Of a stretch of DNA of 64,000 bases, positions 51,969 through 60,800 are shown in pieces. A program made the translations under genes and the position numbers. This stretch comes from Cupriavidus sp. (GTDB taxonomy: Bacteria > Pseudomonadota > Gammaproteobacteria > Burkholderiales > Burkholderiaceae), in the NCBI GenBank assembly GCA_031181345.1, contig JAPSLC010000005.1, forward strand, positions 1-64,000, read 5' to 3'. The stretch's first letter is position 1, and the number at the start of each line of letters is the position of its first letter. Under the pieces are notes generated by a model. It was not told the DNA's origin. It ran no database searches and worked only from the letters and a program-made list of their open reading frames with translations.

Positions 51969-52607
51969 TCAGACCTTCGAAGCGATCTGTTCCTTGATGC
52001 GCTTGATCATGTCGATCAGCGCGGTCAGCAGCTGCTGGAACACCTGCAGCAGACTGAGGGCAATATTGGTCTGCTGCATGTTCTGGCTGTTCATATCGGT
52101 GTATTTGGTCTTCTCGATATCAAGGCCGCTGACAATCGTTCGACATTGCGCGGCGGTGAATTCCTGCTTGTCGAATTCCTCAAAGCTCTTGTACTTGTCA
52201 TGGGGAAGCACACCGTTCATCGGCACATTGTTGTCCCAGACGAAGCGGGAGACCTCGGGCGGCAATCGCATGGTCTTGTCCGGATCGGTCCCCAGGATCT
52301 TGTCGATGGCGATCTGAATCGCGTTCTTCAGTTTCTCGATCGCCCGCGCCATGTCGTTGTTCCACTTGTACTCGTCCATGCGCGCGCCCACTTCGATTCG
52401 CTGGCCCTCGATCGCCAGGAACATCAATTCGTAGCATTGAGCATCGGTGACCGCCCTGCCTTCATAGTTGCGCGGTACCAGCGGCCCGCTGGCCACAACG
52501 CGCTCCTCGGTCGGCGCCTCAGTCGCCGGCGGAGGCGGCTCGAAGCGTGCTTCGCCACCCAGCTCGAGGAGACCGGGATTGGGTCTCGTGTAAAGTTGTC
52601 CAGGCAT
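51969..52607 (-). CDS. sctA: SctA, EspA/SseB-like filament or tip protein
   Basis: Protein of 212 residues. The first 50 residues are Pro-rich. The C-terminal helix (YTDMNSQNMQQTNIALSLLQVFQQLL, part only) and the preceding segment fit the EspA/SseB family, which forms the extracellular filament or hydrophilic translocator. TTGGAGTAGAAAAA precedes ATG 52607. It lies between the SseA-like chaperone and the SycD-type chaperone, as in SPI-2 (sseA-sseB-sscA-sseC-sseD). Confidence 0.78.
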   Translation of the reverse strand: MPGQLYTRPNPGLLELGGEARFEPPPPATEAPTEERVVASGPLVPRNYEGRAVTDAQCYELMFLAIEGQRIEVGARMDEYKWNNDMARAIEKLKNAIQIAIDKILGTDPDKTMRLPPEVSRFVWDNNVPMNGVLPHDKYKSFEEFDKQEFTAAQCRTIVSGLDIEKTKYTDMNSQNMQQTNIALSLLQVFQQLLTALIDMIKRIKEQIASKV

Positions 52608-52644
52608 TTTTTCTACTCCAATTCAATAATTAAAAACGGCCTCG

Positions 52645-53046
52645 TCATGCGAAACGGCGCATGCGCTTCTTGGGCTTTTTCGCCGTGCCCTCGGCGCGAG
52701 GCGGCGCCGGGGCGACTTGTTCGTTGACGCCGCGAGAGCCGAACACCTTTTGCTTGTAGCGCTCGATTTCGCGGCGGTCCTGCGCGGCGCGCAGGTTCAT
52801 TTCCTTGACCATGGCCTGCAGTTGCTCCATGCGGCCCTGCACGTCGTCGCCGTTGATCCGGCTCTCGTCCAGGAAGGTCGCCAGTGCGGCGAGATCCTGG
52901 GCGGCCTTGGGATCCTTGGTCGCACGCAGTTGCAGATCGTCGATGCGCCGCTGGATCTCTTTCCAGTCGTTCATCTCCTTTTGCAGCGTCGCGCGCAGAC
53001 GCTCCAGGTTTTCCAAGGCCTGCTTCCACAATTGTTCTTCTTCCAT
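52645..53046 (-). CDS. Coiled-coil chaperone, SseA-like
   Basis: Protein of 133 residues, almost entirely charged helix (LWKQALENLERLRATLQKEMNDWKEI; later MEQLQAMVKEMNLRAAQDRREIERYK) with a basic Lys/Arg tail ending RMRRFA. Size, coiled coil and position before the EspA/SseB-like gene fit SseA-type chaperones of translocators. GGAG seven bases before ATG 53046 sets the start. It opens the translocator cluster after a 199-base gap that holds AT-rich promoter-like sequence. Confidence 0.68.
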   Translation of the reverse strand: MEEEQLWKQALENLERLRATLQKEMNDWKEIQRRIDDLQLRATKDPKAAQDLAALATFLDESRINGDDVQGRMEQLQAMVKEMNLRAAQDRREIERYKQKVFGSRGVNEQVAPAPPRAEGTAKKPKKRMRRFA

Positions 53047-53245
53047 CTTGCTTCTCCATCTGAAGCCCGTTGACCTGACTCTACGGATCAAGGCTTCATG
53101 AATCTATTAAAAAATCCGGCGTGTTAAAGCATTTGGTTTGGGTTCGCGTATTGCGCCGGGCCATTGTCAATTCGCTGCGATCGAATTCCGAATCGGCCGC
53201 AGGATTGCCGCCGTATTGCCGCCGCATTGCCACTGAGCCGGGGCC

Positions 53246-53485
53246 TCACGTGGCCTTGCCTGCCAGCCGGCGCCAGATCTTGTCGACCGTGCGTGTGCCC
53301 GCGGCACAGAGGTCTCGCATCGCGGTCAGCTGGGCGAATGCCTCCGGCGTTTGTGGCTCACGCAGCTGCGCGTCGATTCTTCTGCGGGCGCGCGCCAGGT
53401 CGGCGCGCAACTGCTTGCGCAAGACGCCCTCGCTGTCCTCGGCCAGCCGGCCTTCGATCCTGGTGCCATACAAGTTCGGTTCCAT
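53246..53485 (-). CDS. EscE/SsaE-like small T3SS protein
   Basis: Protein of 79 residues, helical, with ADLARARRRIDAQLREPQTP and LTAMRDLCAAGTRTVDKIW. Small size, helices and place directly after sctD match the EscE/SsaE/YscE family, which helps keep the needle subunit soluble. The ATG overlaps the sctD stop; a GTG one codon upstream is an alternative. It is the last gene before the gap that precedes the translocator operon. Confidence 0.68.
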   Translation of the reverse strand: MEPNLYGTRIEGRLAEDSEGVLRKQLRADLARARRRIDAQLREPQTPEAFAQLTAMRDLCAAGTRTVDKIWRRLAGKAT

Positions 53486-54708
53486 CACAGCTCCAGCGGT
53501 AGATGCATCAGCTCGCCCTCGCGCTCGAGGTCGATGCCGTTGCGGTCCAGGTGCACGATCACGTGGCCCGCCGGCAGCCGGCTGCCGGTCTTCAGCCGCG
53601 TACCGTTGGCCAGATCGAGAAAGGCCAGTTCGCCGCTGCCGCCGAAGCTGACTACCGGCGCGGGAAAGATGCCGGTCTGGATCGACCGGGTCGGGATGTT
53701 CTGGAAGATGACCTTGGGCGCGTCCGGATGCGATGCCGCGAACGCGTGCGTAACCGCGGACAGGCTGCGCTGGCCGCCGTCATCGAGCACGCCGGTGATC
53801 AGGATCAGGTCCTTCTCGCGCGCGACACTGAGCCGGCCGATCAGGCCCGCGTCGCGCAGCATGCCGATCAGCGTCTTGACGCTGGTGCCGACCGGGTCCT
53901 CGACCGACCACCGCTGCAGACCCTGCATCGACGACAGCATCGACACCGCGCGGCGCCAGCGCGCGTCGGCGTGGATGGTGCCCTGGACGGTCACCGTGCC
54001 GATCGACGGACCCGGCCGCGCCCGGGCCTCGCTGAAGCCATGCAGGTTCAGCACGGCCTGCACGTTGCGCACCAGTTCGTCCTGGCACAAGGTGTTGTCG
54101 CGATACGGCTTGCCGTGCTCGCGCAGCTTGTCGACCAGCGCGTTGCGCGCGTTCGAATCGAGACAACTGCCGCCGAGCACCGTCATCCCGTCCTGCTGGG
54201 TAGCCACGTCGATGCCCTGCTGCCGCGCCCGCTTGCGCCAGTCGGCCAACCATTCGTCGCGGTCGACCACCGCGCTGTCCGGCTGCAGCATCCCGTAGGC
54301 CCAGATCGCCGCGCCCGCGCTGCCTGACATCAGCAGCACCAGACCGGCATAAGCCAGTACGGTCGACACCATGCCGCGGCGCCCGTCGCGCCGCGGCGGT
54401 ACCTTGCGATCGGGCAGCGGCCGATCGGCATCGCCGACCAGCAGCGCGAGGCCGCCGATGTCGACGACCTTCTCCAGCGGCAACGGCGCTTCCTCGGTCT
54501 TGGTGGGCACGCCTTCCACCCATACGGGCACCTGCGTGCGCAGCAGCACCCCCTGCTGCGTGCAGTCGAGCACCGCGCGGCCACCGCCTTCGAGCATGGC
54601 ATCGAGGTCGGGATCGGCGCCGCCGATGGTGAATTCGCCCTCGGGCAAGCGCAGCCGGCGTCCGGACAACGGCCCGCTGAGGATCTTGATCTGATATCGG
54701 TATTTCAT
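53485..54708 (-). CDS. sctD: SctD, inner-membrane ring protein of the T3SS
   Basis: Protein of about 407 residues. A cytoplasmic forkhead-associated-like domain (about 1-100; LSGPLSGRRLRLPEGEFTIGG) is followed by one transmembrane helix (about 115-140; VLAYAGLVLLMSGSAGAAIWAYGML) and periplasmic ring-building domains. This is the standard SctD/EscD/PrgH layout. GTG 54714 is an alternative start two codons upstream. It lies 7 bases after sctC. Confidence 0.9.
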   Translation of the reverse strand: MKYRYQIKILSGPLSGRRLRLPEGEFTIGGADPDLDAMLEGGGRAVLDCTQQGVLLRTQVPVWVEGVPTKTEEAPLPLEKVVDIGGLALLVGDADRPLPDRKVPPRRDGRRGMVSTVLAYAGLVLLMSGSAGAAIWAYGMLQPDSAVVDRDEWLADWRKRARQQGIDVATQQDGMTVLGGSCLDSNARNALVDKLREHGKPYRDNTLCQDELVRNVQAVLNLHGFSEARARPGPSIGTVTVQGTIHADARWRRAVSMLSSMQGLQRWSVEDPVGTSVKTLIGMLRDAGLIGRLSVAREKDLILITGVLDDGGQRSLSAVTHAFAASHPDAPKVIFQNIPTRSIQTGIFPAPVVSFGGSGELAFLDLANGTRLKTGSRLPAGHVIVHLDRNGIDLEREGELMHLPLEL

Positions 54709-54715
54709 GACCACT

Positions 54716-56221
54716 TCAGTTGAGGGCGTGCGGTTCGGCCTTGATCAGGAACAGCCGCACGACGCTCAGGTTCTCCCGGGTCTCGTTGCGGAACAGGCTG
54801 CCGACCAGCGGCAGGTCGCCCAGCAGCGGAATCTTGCGTTGGCCCTGGCGCTGCTTCTCCTCGACGAAGCCGCCCAGCAGCAGGCTCTGGCCCGGCCGCA
54901 GGATGGCCTGCGTGGCGATGCCGGAATTGCGCACCTGCGGCAACTGCTCGATGTTGTTGGCCGGCGGCTCCTGGCGGCCGTCCTGGATGTCGAGCGTCAG
55001 CATTACCTCCTGCTCACCATGCATGTCGATAAGACGGGGAGTCACGCGCAGCAGCGAGCCGGCCGCGACCGAGGCCAGCTCGGCGACCTTGTTGCCCTGC
55101 AGCTTGGTGTAGAAGGTGATATTGCGGTCGAGCACCGCTTGCACGTTGTTCAGCGTCACCACCGACGGGCGCGACAGCACCTTGGCCTTGGAGTTCTGCT
55201 CCAGTGCGTTGATGCGGACGAAGAAGTCGGCGGTATTGCTCAGCACCGTCGAGAAGGTGCCGTCCGTGGCCGCGGCATTGCCGGCGTTGAAGCTGATGCG
55301 CGACTTGCCGAGGCCGACGCTGCCGCCGATATCGAGGCCGAGTTCGCGCATGTCGGCGGCGTCCACGTCGATGATCGCGACCGAGATCTCTATCTGCCGC
55401 GGCCGCTGGTCCAGCTGCTTGATCAGCTCGGCGTACAGCGGAATGTTGGCCTTGCGGTCGCGCACGATCACCGCGTTGTTGCGGGCGTCGGCCGAGAAGG
55501 TCGGCTGCGTGCCGGCGGCCGGTACCACCTGCCCGCCTTCTGTCGGCGCCGGGATCGCGCGGCTGCGCACCATCTCCCGCAACTCGGTGACCACGCCGGG
55601 AATCACCACCTGCTGGTCGCGGTAGGTGTAGGCCCCGTCGACCGCCGAGGCATAGCGCAGCGGAAAGACCTGGACGACCTCCTTGTTCTGGGTCTGATTC
55701 AGCGTCTTCTCGTCGAGGTCCTTGGCCAGCTTGCCGATCCGCTGCACGCAGACCGGCACGCCGAAGACCTCGACCGCATTAAAATTGCTGACCGACCGCA
55801 CCGAGCAGGTACCGCCCTTGAACACGCCGGCCTCGCGCAGATACTGCGCCAGCTCGCTGGCATCGAGATACGACGGGGTCAGCACCTCGGTCCTGACCTC
55901 GCCGGCCTTGTAGGCGTACAGCACGCGTCCGTCGAAATACCAGGCCAGGTTGTACAGCTGCGCCAGCTGGTCGAGCAGGCGTTCCGGCTGACGCCCCTGC
56001 AGCGTGCCGACGAAGGTATCGTTGACGTCCGGACTGACGATCACCGGCACGCCATAGTTGGCGCCCAGGTCGCGCAGCAGCGCGGCGACCTTCATGCCGC
56101 GCGAAGACACCGAGAACTCGGGGCCCGACAGGCCCAGCGGGCCGGATGCCCCCTGCGCCTCCAGGGCGAAGACCAGGGAGGCGGCAAGAAACGACCGCTT
56201 GCCCAGCTGCAATGCATTCAT
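54716..56221 (-). CDS. sctC: SctC, T3SS outer-membrane secretin
   Basis: Secretin of 501 residues with a signal peptide (FLAASLVFALEAQGA), N0/N1 and N3 domains (about 35-260; SARNNAVIVRDRKANIPLYAELIKQLDQRP-type repeat at about 265-295) and a C-terminal secretin core with LLRVTPRLIDMHGEQEVML and GQSLLLGGFVEEKQ. It forms the outer-membrane ring. The start overlaps the stop of the upstream chaperone gene by ATGA. No pilotin gene is apparent nearby. Confidence 0.94.
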   Translation of the reverse strand: MNALQLGKRSFLAASLVFALEAQGASGPLGLSGPEFSVSSRGMKVAALLRDLGANYGVPVIVSPDVNDTFVGTLQGRQPERLLDQLAQLYNLAWYFDGRVLYAYKAGEVRTEVLTPSYLDASELAQYLREAGVFKGGTCSVRSVSNFNAVEVFGVPVCVQRIGKLAKDLDEKTLNQTQNKEVVQVFPLRYASAVDGAYTYRDQQVVIPGVVTELREMVRSRAIPAPTEGGQVVPAAGTQPTFSADARNNAVIVRDRKANIPLYAELIKQLDQRPRQIEISVAIIDVDAADMRELGLDIGGSVGLGKSRISFNAGNAAATDGTFSTVLSNTADFFVRINALEQNSKAKVLSRPSVVTLNNVQAVLDRNITFYTKLQGNKVAELASVAAGSLLRVTPRLIDMHGEQEVMLTLDIQDGRQEPPANNIEQLPQVRNSGIATQAILRPGQSLLLGGFVEEKQRQGQRKIPLLGDLPLVGSLFRNETRENLSVVRLFLIKAEPHALN

Positions 56222-56649
56222 ATCAATCTTCCAATATCCGAACCCGGTCCGGTCGCGGCAGACCGCGCGCTTTCCGCCAGTCGGCGGACCAACGCCAGCT
56301 GCAGCGCAAGCCGTTCTTCCAGTTGCCTGACTTCGATGTCGTGGTCGTACCGATGCCACAGCAACCAGGCATCGCCATCGCGGGCCAGCGCGTCGTCGGC
56401 CGCCGCCGGCGTTGCCGCCAGCGACAGGGTCGCGTCGTCGAGCCAGCCCTCGGGGGGCTCGGCACCGAGCTCGAGCCGCAGCCCGATGCACAGTCCCGCC
56501 TCGAGGCACCACGCGCAGGCCGGCACACCGCCGACCTCGATCTGCGCGGTCGGTCCATTGGCGGCGATCACCGCGACGCAGGGACAATCCATCAACTTGC
56601 GCAACCAGGCGCCGGCACCGCGCTGGCCGAAAATGGACGGAGGGTTCAT
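56218..56649 (-). CDS. Small T3SS chaperone-like protein
   Basis: Protein of 143 residues with the alternating strand pattern of class I chaperones (CVAVIAANGPTAQIEVGGVPACAWCLE, then LDDATLSLAATPAAADDALA and a C-terminal helix LEERLALQLALVRRLAES). The four Cys residues near the middle are unusual. It sits between the transglycosylase and sctC, overlapping sctC by ATGA. Identification as a CesT-type chaperone is by pattern and place only. Confidence 0.6.
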   Translation of the reverse strand: MNPPSIFGQRGAGAWLRKLMDCPCVAVIAANGPTAQIEVGGVPACAWCLEAGLCIGLRLELGAEPPEGWLDDATLSLAATPAAADDALARDGDAWLLWHRYDHDIEVRQLEERLALQLALVRRLAESARSAATGPGSDIGRLI

Positions 56650-56753
56650 CGACTCATCATCTGGCAGAGGCCGCGACGGCGTGATCCGGTCATGACCTGA
56701 AAGCCGTGCGCCGGCGCAGCGCGGCGGCGGCGGCATGCTTGGCGACACCGTCA

Positions 56754-58370
56754 TCAGGCCGGTCCCGCGCGTACTGGCTCGGGAGCCGGCAATCGCGTCC
56801 AGGTCGACGCATCGACGGTCGCGTCCGTCGCCATGGTCGGTACCGTGGCGCCAGCCCCGTTGGTGGCCGCACGCGTCGATGGCTGCGAGCTCGACGTCAA
56901 CAGCGCACCGATCCAGTTCGACACGGTGCGCAGCGTCGCATCGGCCTGCTGGCGTGCCGCGGTGCCGTTGCCGCTCGTCCTCGCCGGACGGCCCGCCGCC
57001 TTCGAGCCGCTGCCGTCGTCGGCGCGGCTCGCGATCGTGCTGGCGGCCGCGGCATCGGCCGTGCCGCCGTTGCTGCCACGATCGCCGCTCGTTGTCGGGA
57101 AGGACGGGGAGCCCGGCGATGCCGATGCACCCGTCGCCGGCGTCAGGCCGAGGTGCGCCAGCACCTTGCTGACGTAGCCCTGGGTTTCGGCAAAGGGCGG
57201 AATGCGGCGGCCATACTTCTCGACCGCGCCCTCGCCGGCGTTGTAGGCCGCCAGCGCAAGCGTCAGGTCTTCGTCGAAGCGGTTCAGCAGCCAGCGCAGA
57301 TACTGCGTACCGGCGCTCAGATTGCTGCGCGGATCGCGCAGATCGGCCGCACCGAAGCGCCGCCCGGTCGCCGGCATCACCTGCATCAGGCCGACCGCCC
57401 CTTTCGGCGAGCGCGCGTGCGACTGGAAATTGGATTCGACCTTGATCACCGCCCTGACAAGATGGGGCGCGACATCGTGCCGGCGCGCGACTTCTTCGAT
57501 CAGGTCGTCGTAGGCCGATGCCAGCCGTGCGTTCGGCGGCGCGAGCGTCAACTGGGCGTGGCGCGGTCGCGCCGACCCACGCGCCGCGGTCTGAACCTCG
57601 CCCGCCATGCCGCCCTCGCGCATCGCATCGGGCTGGAAGGCGACGGTGCGCGCGCGCGGCCCCGCGGATGCCGGCGGTCGCACATCGGCCAGTGCCACCG
57701 CGGGTTCGACGGTCGGCGCGATGGCATCGAGCCCAAGCACGCGGGCGTTGTCCTGGCCCATGGCGCGCGCCGCATGGCGCGCCAGCGTGCTGAGCGCCAA
57801 TTGCCCGACATCGACCTGCCTGCCATCGGCGCCACGCGCGCCGCGCGGTTGCCGGGGCACCGGAACGGTCCGGAGGGACCGAGCGGGCTCGCCGTCCTGC
57901 GGCGCCGCCAGTTCGCTCCCGACGGGCGTTGGCGCTATCGTGTGCGGCACCGGTGCCGACGCGGCCGGCGCCGTCGGTACTTGCGGGATCGCGGTGGCCG
58001 ATGCGGCCCGCTCGCTGTCCACGATGGCTCTGGCCTCCCGCTCTGCGGCGCTCAGCACGCCCCAGACGTTGCCGACGGCGCCGCCTCGCCGGCCATCGCC
58101 CCGGCCATCGCTCCGGCCATCGTCCCGGCCGTCGTCCTTTTCCGGCGCGCGCTGCCAGCCCATGCGGTCCGCCGACAACTGTGCCAGCGCCATCACGGCC
58201 TGCTGGCGCGCCGCCTGGGCGTCGCCCTCCTCGCTTGCGGCGGTTTCCGCCCGCGGCTCGGCCGGGGTCACGGTCCACGCTGCCGACGGCGTGGGGTCGT
58301 CGGCGTGGGCGACGCCCGCCGCCAAGCCGCCGACCAGGGCGATCACCGGGACCGCCGTTATCGTCCTCAT
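56754..58370 (-). CDS. T3SS-linked lytic transglycosylase (SLT) with long disordered region
   Basis: Protein of about 538 residues. After a signal peptide (ALVGGLAAGVAHA) comes a long Pro/Ala/Arg-rich region with a DGRDDGRSDGRGDGR repeat (about 79-94). The SLT domain lies at about 285-405, with catalytic Glu312 in VIKVESNFQSHA and the motif AAYNAGEGAV. Another low-complexity tail follows. Such enzymes open peptidoglycan for assembly of the secretion apparatus. It is much longer than usual T3SS transglycosylases (about 150-250 residues). GGAGAG precedes ATG 58370. It lies 43 bases after sctU. Confidence 0.88.
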   Translation of the reverse strand: MRTITAVPVIALVGGLAAGVAHADDPTPSAAWTVTPAEPRAETAASEEGDAQAARQQAVMALAQLSADRMGWQRAPEKDDGRDDGRSDGRGDGRRGGAVGNVWGVLSAAEREARAIVDSERAASATAIPQVPTAPAASAPVPHTIAPTPVGSELAAPQDGEPARSLRTVPVPRQPRGARGADGRQVDVGQLALSTLARHAARAMGQDNARVLGLDAIAPTVEPAVALADVRPPASAGPRARTVAFQPDAMREGGMAGEVQTAARGSARPRHAQLTLAPPNARLASAYDDLIEEVARRHDVAPHLVRAVIKVESNFQSHARSPKGAVGLMQVMPATGRRFGAADLRDPRSNLSAGTQYLRWLLNRFDEDLTLALAAYNAGEGAVEKYGRRIPPFAETQGYVSKVLAHLGLTPATGASASPGSPSFPTTSGDRGSNGGTADAAAASTIASRADDGSGSKAAGRPARTSGNGTAARQQADATLRTVSNWIGALLTSSSQPSTRAATNGAGATVPTMATDATVDASTWTRLPAPEPVRAGPA

Positions 58371-58413
58371 CACGAAACGCTCTCCAAATGGGGGAACCGT
58401 CCCTGGTACCGGC

Positions 58414-59754
58414 CTAGCCATCGGCCGGGCGGCGGGGATCGGATCGTGGGTCGCGGCCGGAATCGCCGCGTGGATCGACGCCACCGTCGAGGCCCGGCTT
58501 CGGGCTGGCGGCGTCCGTGTCGCCATCGATGTCGATGTCGTTGTCGTTGTCGATGTCGATGTCGATGTCGATGTCGTGGTTGATGCCGTTGCCGTCGTCG
58601 CTTTCTGTGTCGGTGTCGTCGTTCTCTATCGCACCCGCGTCTTCGCCGGCGTCCATGTCGGCATCCAGGTCGTCGTCCGGATCGTCGTCCAGGTCCGCGT
58701 CCTCGATGCCCTCCTCCGCCTGCTTGATCTCGCTGACCAGGCTCAGGATCTCCGCCACCGGCTCGAACAACTCCGCGGGGATGTAGTCGCCGACCTCGGT
58801 GCGCGCATAGAGGCGGCGCGCGACGTAGACCTCCTCGACCATCGGCACGCCGGCCTCCTCGGCGATCGCGATCATTTGCCGTGCGCGGGCATCGACACCC
58901 TTCTCGATGACCTGGGGCAGCGGCGTCTCACCGGCGACGAAGTACAGGCAGACTGCGACATGGGTTGGGTTGCGTACCACCGCGGTGGAACGCTTGACGT
59001 TCGCCGCCATGCTGCCGCTCTGGATATCCCGATGGATCTCCTTGCGCTTGTGCTTGATATGCGGGTCACCCTCGGTGTTCTTGAACTCCTTCTGGATCTC
59101 GTCGCGGCTCATCATCAGCTGCTTGGTCAAGCTGCGCTTCTGGAACGCCAGGTCCGCGATGGCGAACACCACGTAGAACAACACCAGGATTCCCCACAGC
59201 CAGCCGATCAGCACACCGGTGACCCGCAGCCCGCATTCGACGCCGCACAGCGGCAGGAACTGGAAGGAATAGAGATAGCGCTTGATCAGCAGATAGAAGG
59301 CGATGCTCAGGATCGACACCTTGAGCAGCGACTTGCCGAACTCGAACAGCGAACGCAGCGAGAACAGCTGCTTCGCGTTGGTCAGCGGACTGATGCGCTC
59401 GCCTTTTGGCTTGATGAACTTGGGAGCGAACAGCGGCCCGATCTGCGACATCACCGCGCCGACGGTCGCCAGGACAAGCACAATGGCGACGGGCGCCAGC
59501 AGATGCAGCATCAGCGTGCCCGAAACCGTCAACACGCGCGCCATCGCCACGCGCAGCGGCTCGCCGACGCTGGCGATCGCCACCTCGATGATCTTCTGGA
59601 AGGCATCGATGATGTCCTCGCCGCGCACCCAGAAGTAGCCGAGCAGCACGGCGAGCTGGATGCCGGTGGCAATCTCCACGCTCTTGGCGATCTGGCCTTC
59701 CTCGCGCGCATCGCGAACCTTCTTCGGCGTCGGCTGCTCGGTCTTGTCAGTCAT
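58414..59754 (-). CDS. sctU: SctU, autocleaving switch protein of the export apparatus, with Asp-rich tail
   Basis: Protein of 446 residues, about 90 longer than usual SctU. Four transmembrane helices occupy about 30-200, the cytoplasmic domain has the autocleavage motif NPTH (262-265), and the common fold ends near residue 348. The extra C-terminal tail is strongly acidic, with DDDPDDDLDADMDAGEDAG and an Asp-Ile run (HDIDIDIDIDNDNDIDIDGD), then Gly/Arg/Pro. Its function is unknown; it may regulate substrate switching or bind calcium. The start overlaps the sctT stop. Confidence 0.93.
   Translation of the reverse strand: MTDKTEQPTPKKVRDAREEGQIAKSVEIATGIQLAVLLGYFWVRGEDIIDAFQKIIEVAIASVGEPLRVAMARVLTVSGTLMLHLLAPVAIVLVLATVGAVMSQIGPLFAPKFIKPKGERISPLTNAKQLFSLRSLFEFGKSLLKVSILSIAFYLLIKRYLYSFQFLPLCGVECGLRVTGVLIGWLWGILVLFYVVFAIADLAFQKRSLTKQLMMSRDEIQKEFKNTEGDPHIKHKRKEIHRDIQSGSMAANVKRSTAVVRNPTHVAVCLYFVAGETPLPQVIEKGVDARARQMIAIAEEAGVPMVEEVYVARRLYARTEVGDYIPAELFEPVAEILSLVSEIKQAEEGIEDADLDDDPDDDLDADMDAGEDAGAIENDDTDTESDDGNGINHDIDIDIDIDNDNDIDIDGDTDAASPKPGLDGGVDPRGDSGRDPRSDPRRPADG
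58525..58575. repeat. Hexanucleotide tract GACATC in sctU
   Basis: About eight copies of GACATC or near variants encode alternating Asp and Ile (with some Asn) in the C-terminal tail of SctU. A change of one unit adds or removes two residues and keeps the frame, so tail length may vary between strains. Confidence 0.85.
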
Positions 59755-60530
59755 CGCATGGTCCCGAGCAGATTGGCCACCACGCCGCCAAACGCATCGA
59801 AGCGCTGCTGGAAGGCGCCCAGCGCGTAGCTCATGCCGATTGCCAATACGAACAGCGCCAGCGCACTCTTGATCGGCATCGCGACAAAGAACACGTTCAA
59901 TTGCTGCGCCGAACGGTTGACCAGGCCCAGCGCGGCATCGATCAGCACCATCACCACCAGCGCGGGCAACGCGAAGCCGATGCACAGCTCCATCATCAAC
60001 TGCCACTGATGCGCGATAAAGCCCGGGAAGCTCGCCGACAGGTGCCAGCCGCCAAGCAGCGGCATGCTCTGATACGAGGCGTAGAGCGCCGTCAGCATCG
60101 CGTTGAAGCCGCCGCCGACCAGAAACAGCACGGCCAGGACCTGCGTGAACAGCACGCCGAACACCGATGACTGCTCTTCCAGCATCGGGTTGAGCACCGA
60201 CGCCATCGAGGTGCCGCGCACGGTGTCGATCACGGTGCTGGCCATGTCGATGGCCCAGAAGGGGATGGTCGCGCAGAAGCCCATCACCAGCCCGATCGCG
60301 AACTCCTGCATCACGAGCAGGGTCAGGGCCGGCAGCGACAGCTCGGCGAACTGCGCGGCCTGCGCCAGCTGCATCGGCAGCGCGGGCAGCGCCATCACCA
60401 GCACCAGCGCGTTGCGGATCAAGCCGCCGCCGAGCGCGCGCGCGGAGAACATCGGCATCAGCACCAGCATGCCCAGGGGGCGCAGCATCGTCAGTGCGAG
60501 CGTCGGAACGATATGCTGCCAGCCGTCCAC
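59751..60530 (-). CDS. sctT: SctT, export apparatus membrane protein
   Basis: Polytopic protein of 259 residues with six hydrophobic segments, including PLGMLVLMPMFSARALGGGL and MASVLNPMLEEQSSVFG, typical of the FliR/SctT family. The GTG start follows directly after the TAG stop of sctS, and its end overlaps sctU. It forms part of the core channel with SctR and SctS. Confidence 0.94.
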   Translation of the reverse strand: MDGWQHIVPTLALTMLRPLGMLVLMPMFSARALGGGLIRNALVLVMALPALPMQLAQAAQFAELSLPALTLLVMQEFAIGLVMGFCATIPFWAIDMASTVIDTVRGTSMASVLNPMLEEQSSVFGVLFTQVLAVLFLVGGGFNAMLTALYASYQSMPLLGGWHLSASFPGFIAHQWQLMMELCIGFALPALVVMVLIDAALGLVNRSAQQLNVFFVAMPIKSALALFVLAIGMSYALGAFQQRFDAFGGVVANLLGTMR

Positions 60531-60800
60531 CTATTTCCCCATCACGGAAATCTGCTCGAACGCCATGTTCGTATAGCCGATCAGCGTGGCGCCCATCCAG
60601 TGATAGGTCATCACCAGCGTGACGCAGACCGCGATCAGCTTCAGCAGGAACTGGATGGTCTGGTCCTGGACCTGCGTCAGCGCCTGCACCAGGCTGACCA
60701 GCACGCCGACCACCGAGGCGACGACGACGACCGGCAGCGACAGGATCAGCACCAGCCACAGCAGGTTGGACGCCAGCTGCGCAATGATTTCGTTGCTCAT
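60531..60800 (-). CDS. sctS: SctS, export apparatus membrane protein
   Basis: Protein of 89 residues with two transmembrane helices (LLWLVLILSLPVVVVASVVG; LLKLIAVCVTLVMTYHWMG) and the conserved SLVQALTQVQDQTI segment. It is a FliQ homologue. ATGA overlap with sctR fixes the start. Confidence 0.95.
   Translation of the reverse strand: MSNEIIAQLASNLLWLVLILSLPVVVVASVVGVLVSLVQALTQVQDQTIQFLLKLIAVCVTLVMTYHWMGATLIGYTNMAFEQISVMGK

Noticed and set aside
53130..53180. TTCGC repeats that resemble a plant-inducible promoter (PIP) box before the translocator genes
   Set aside because: The spacing is 23 bases, not 15, and the orientation faces away from the genes.
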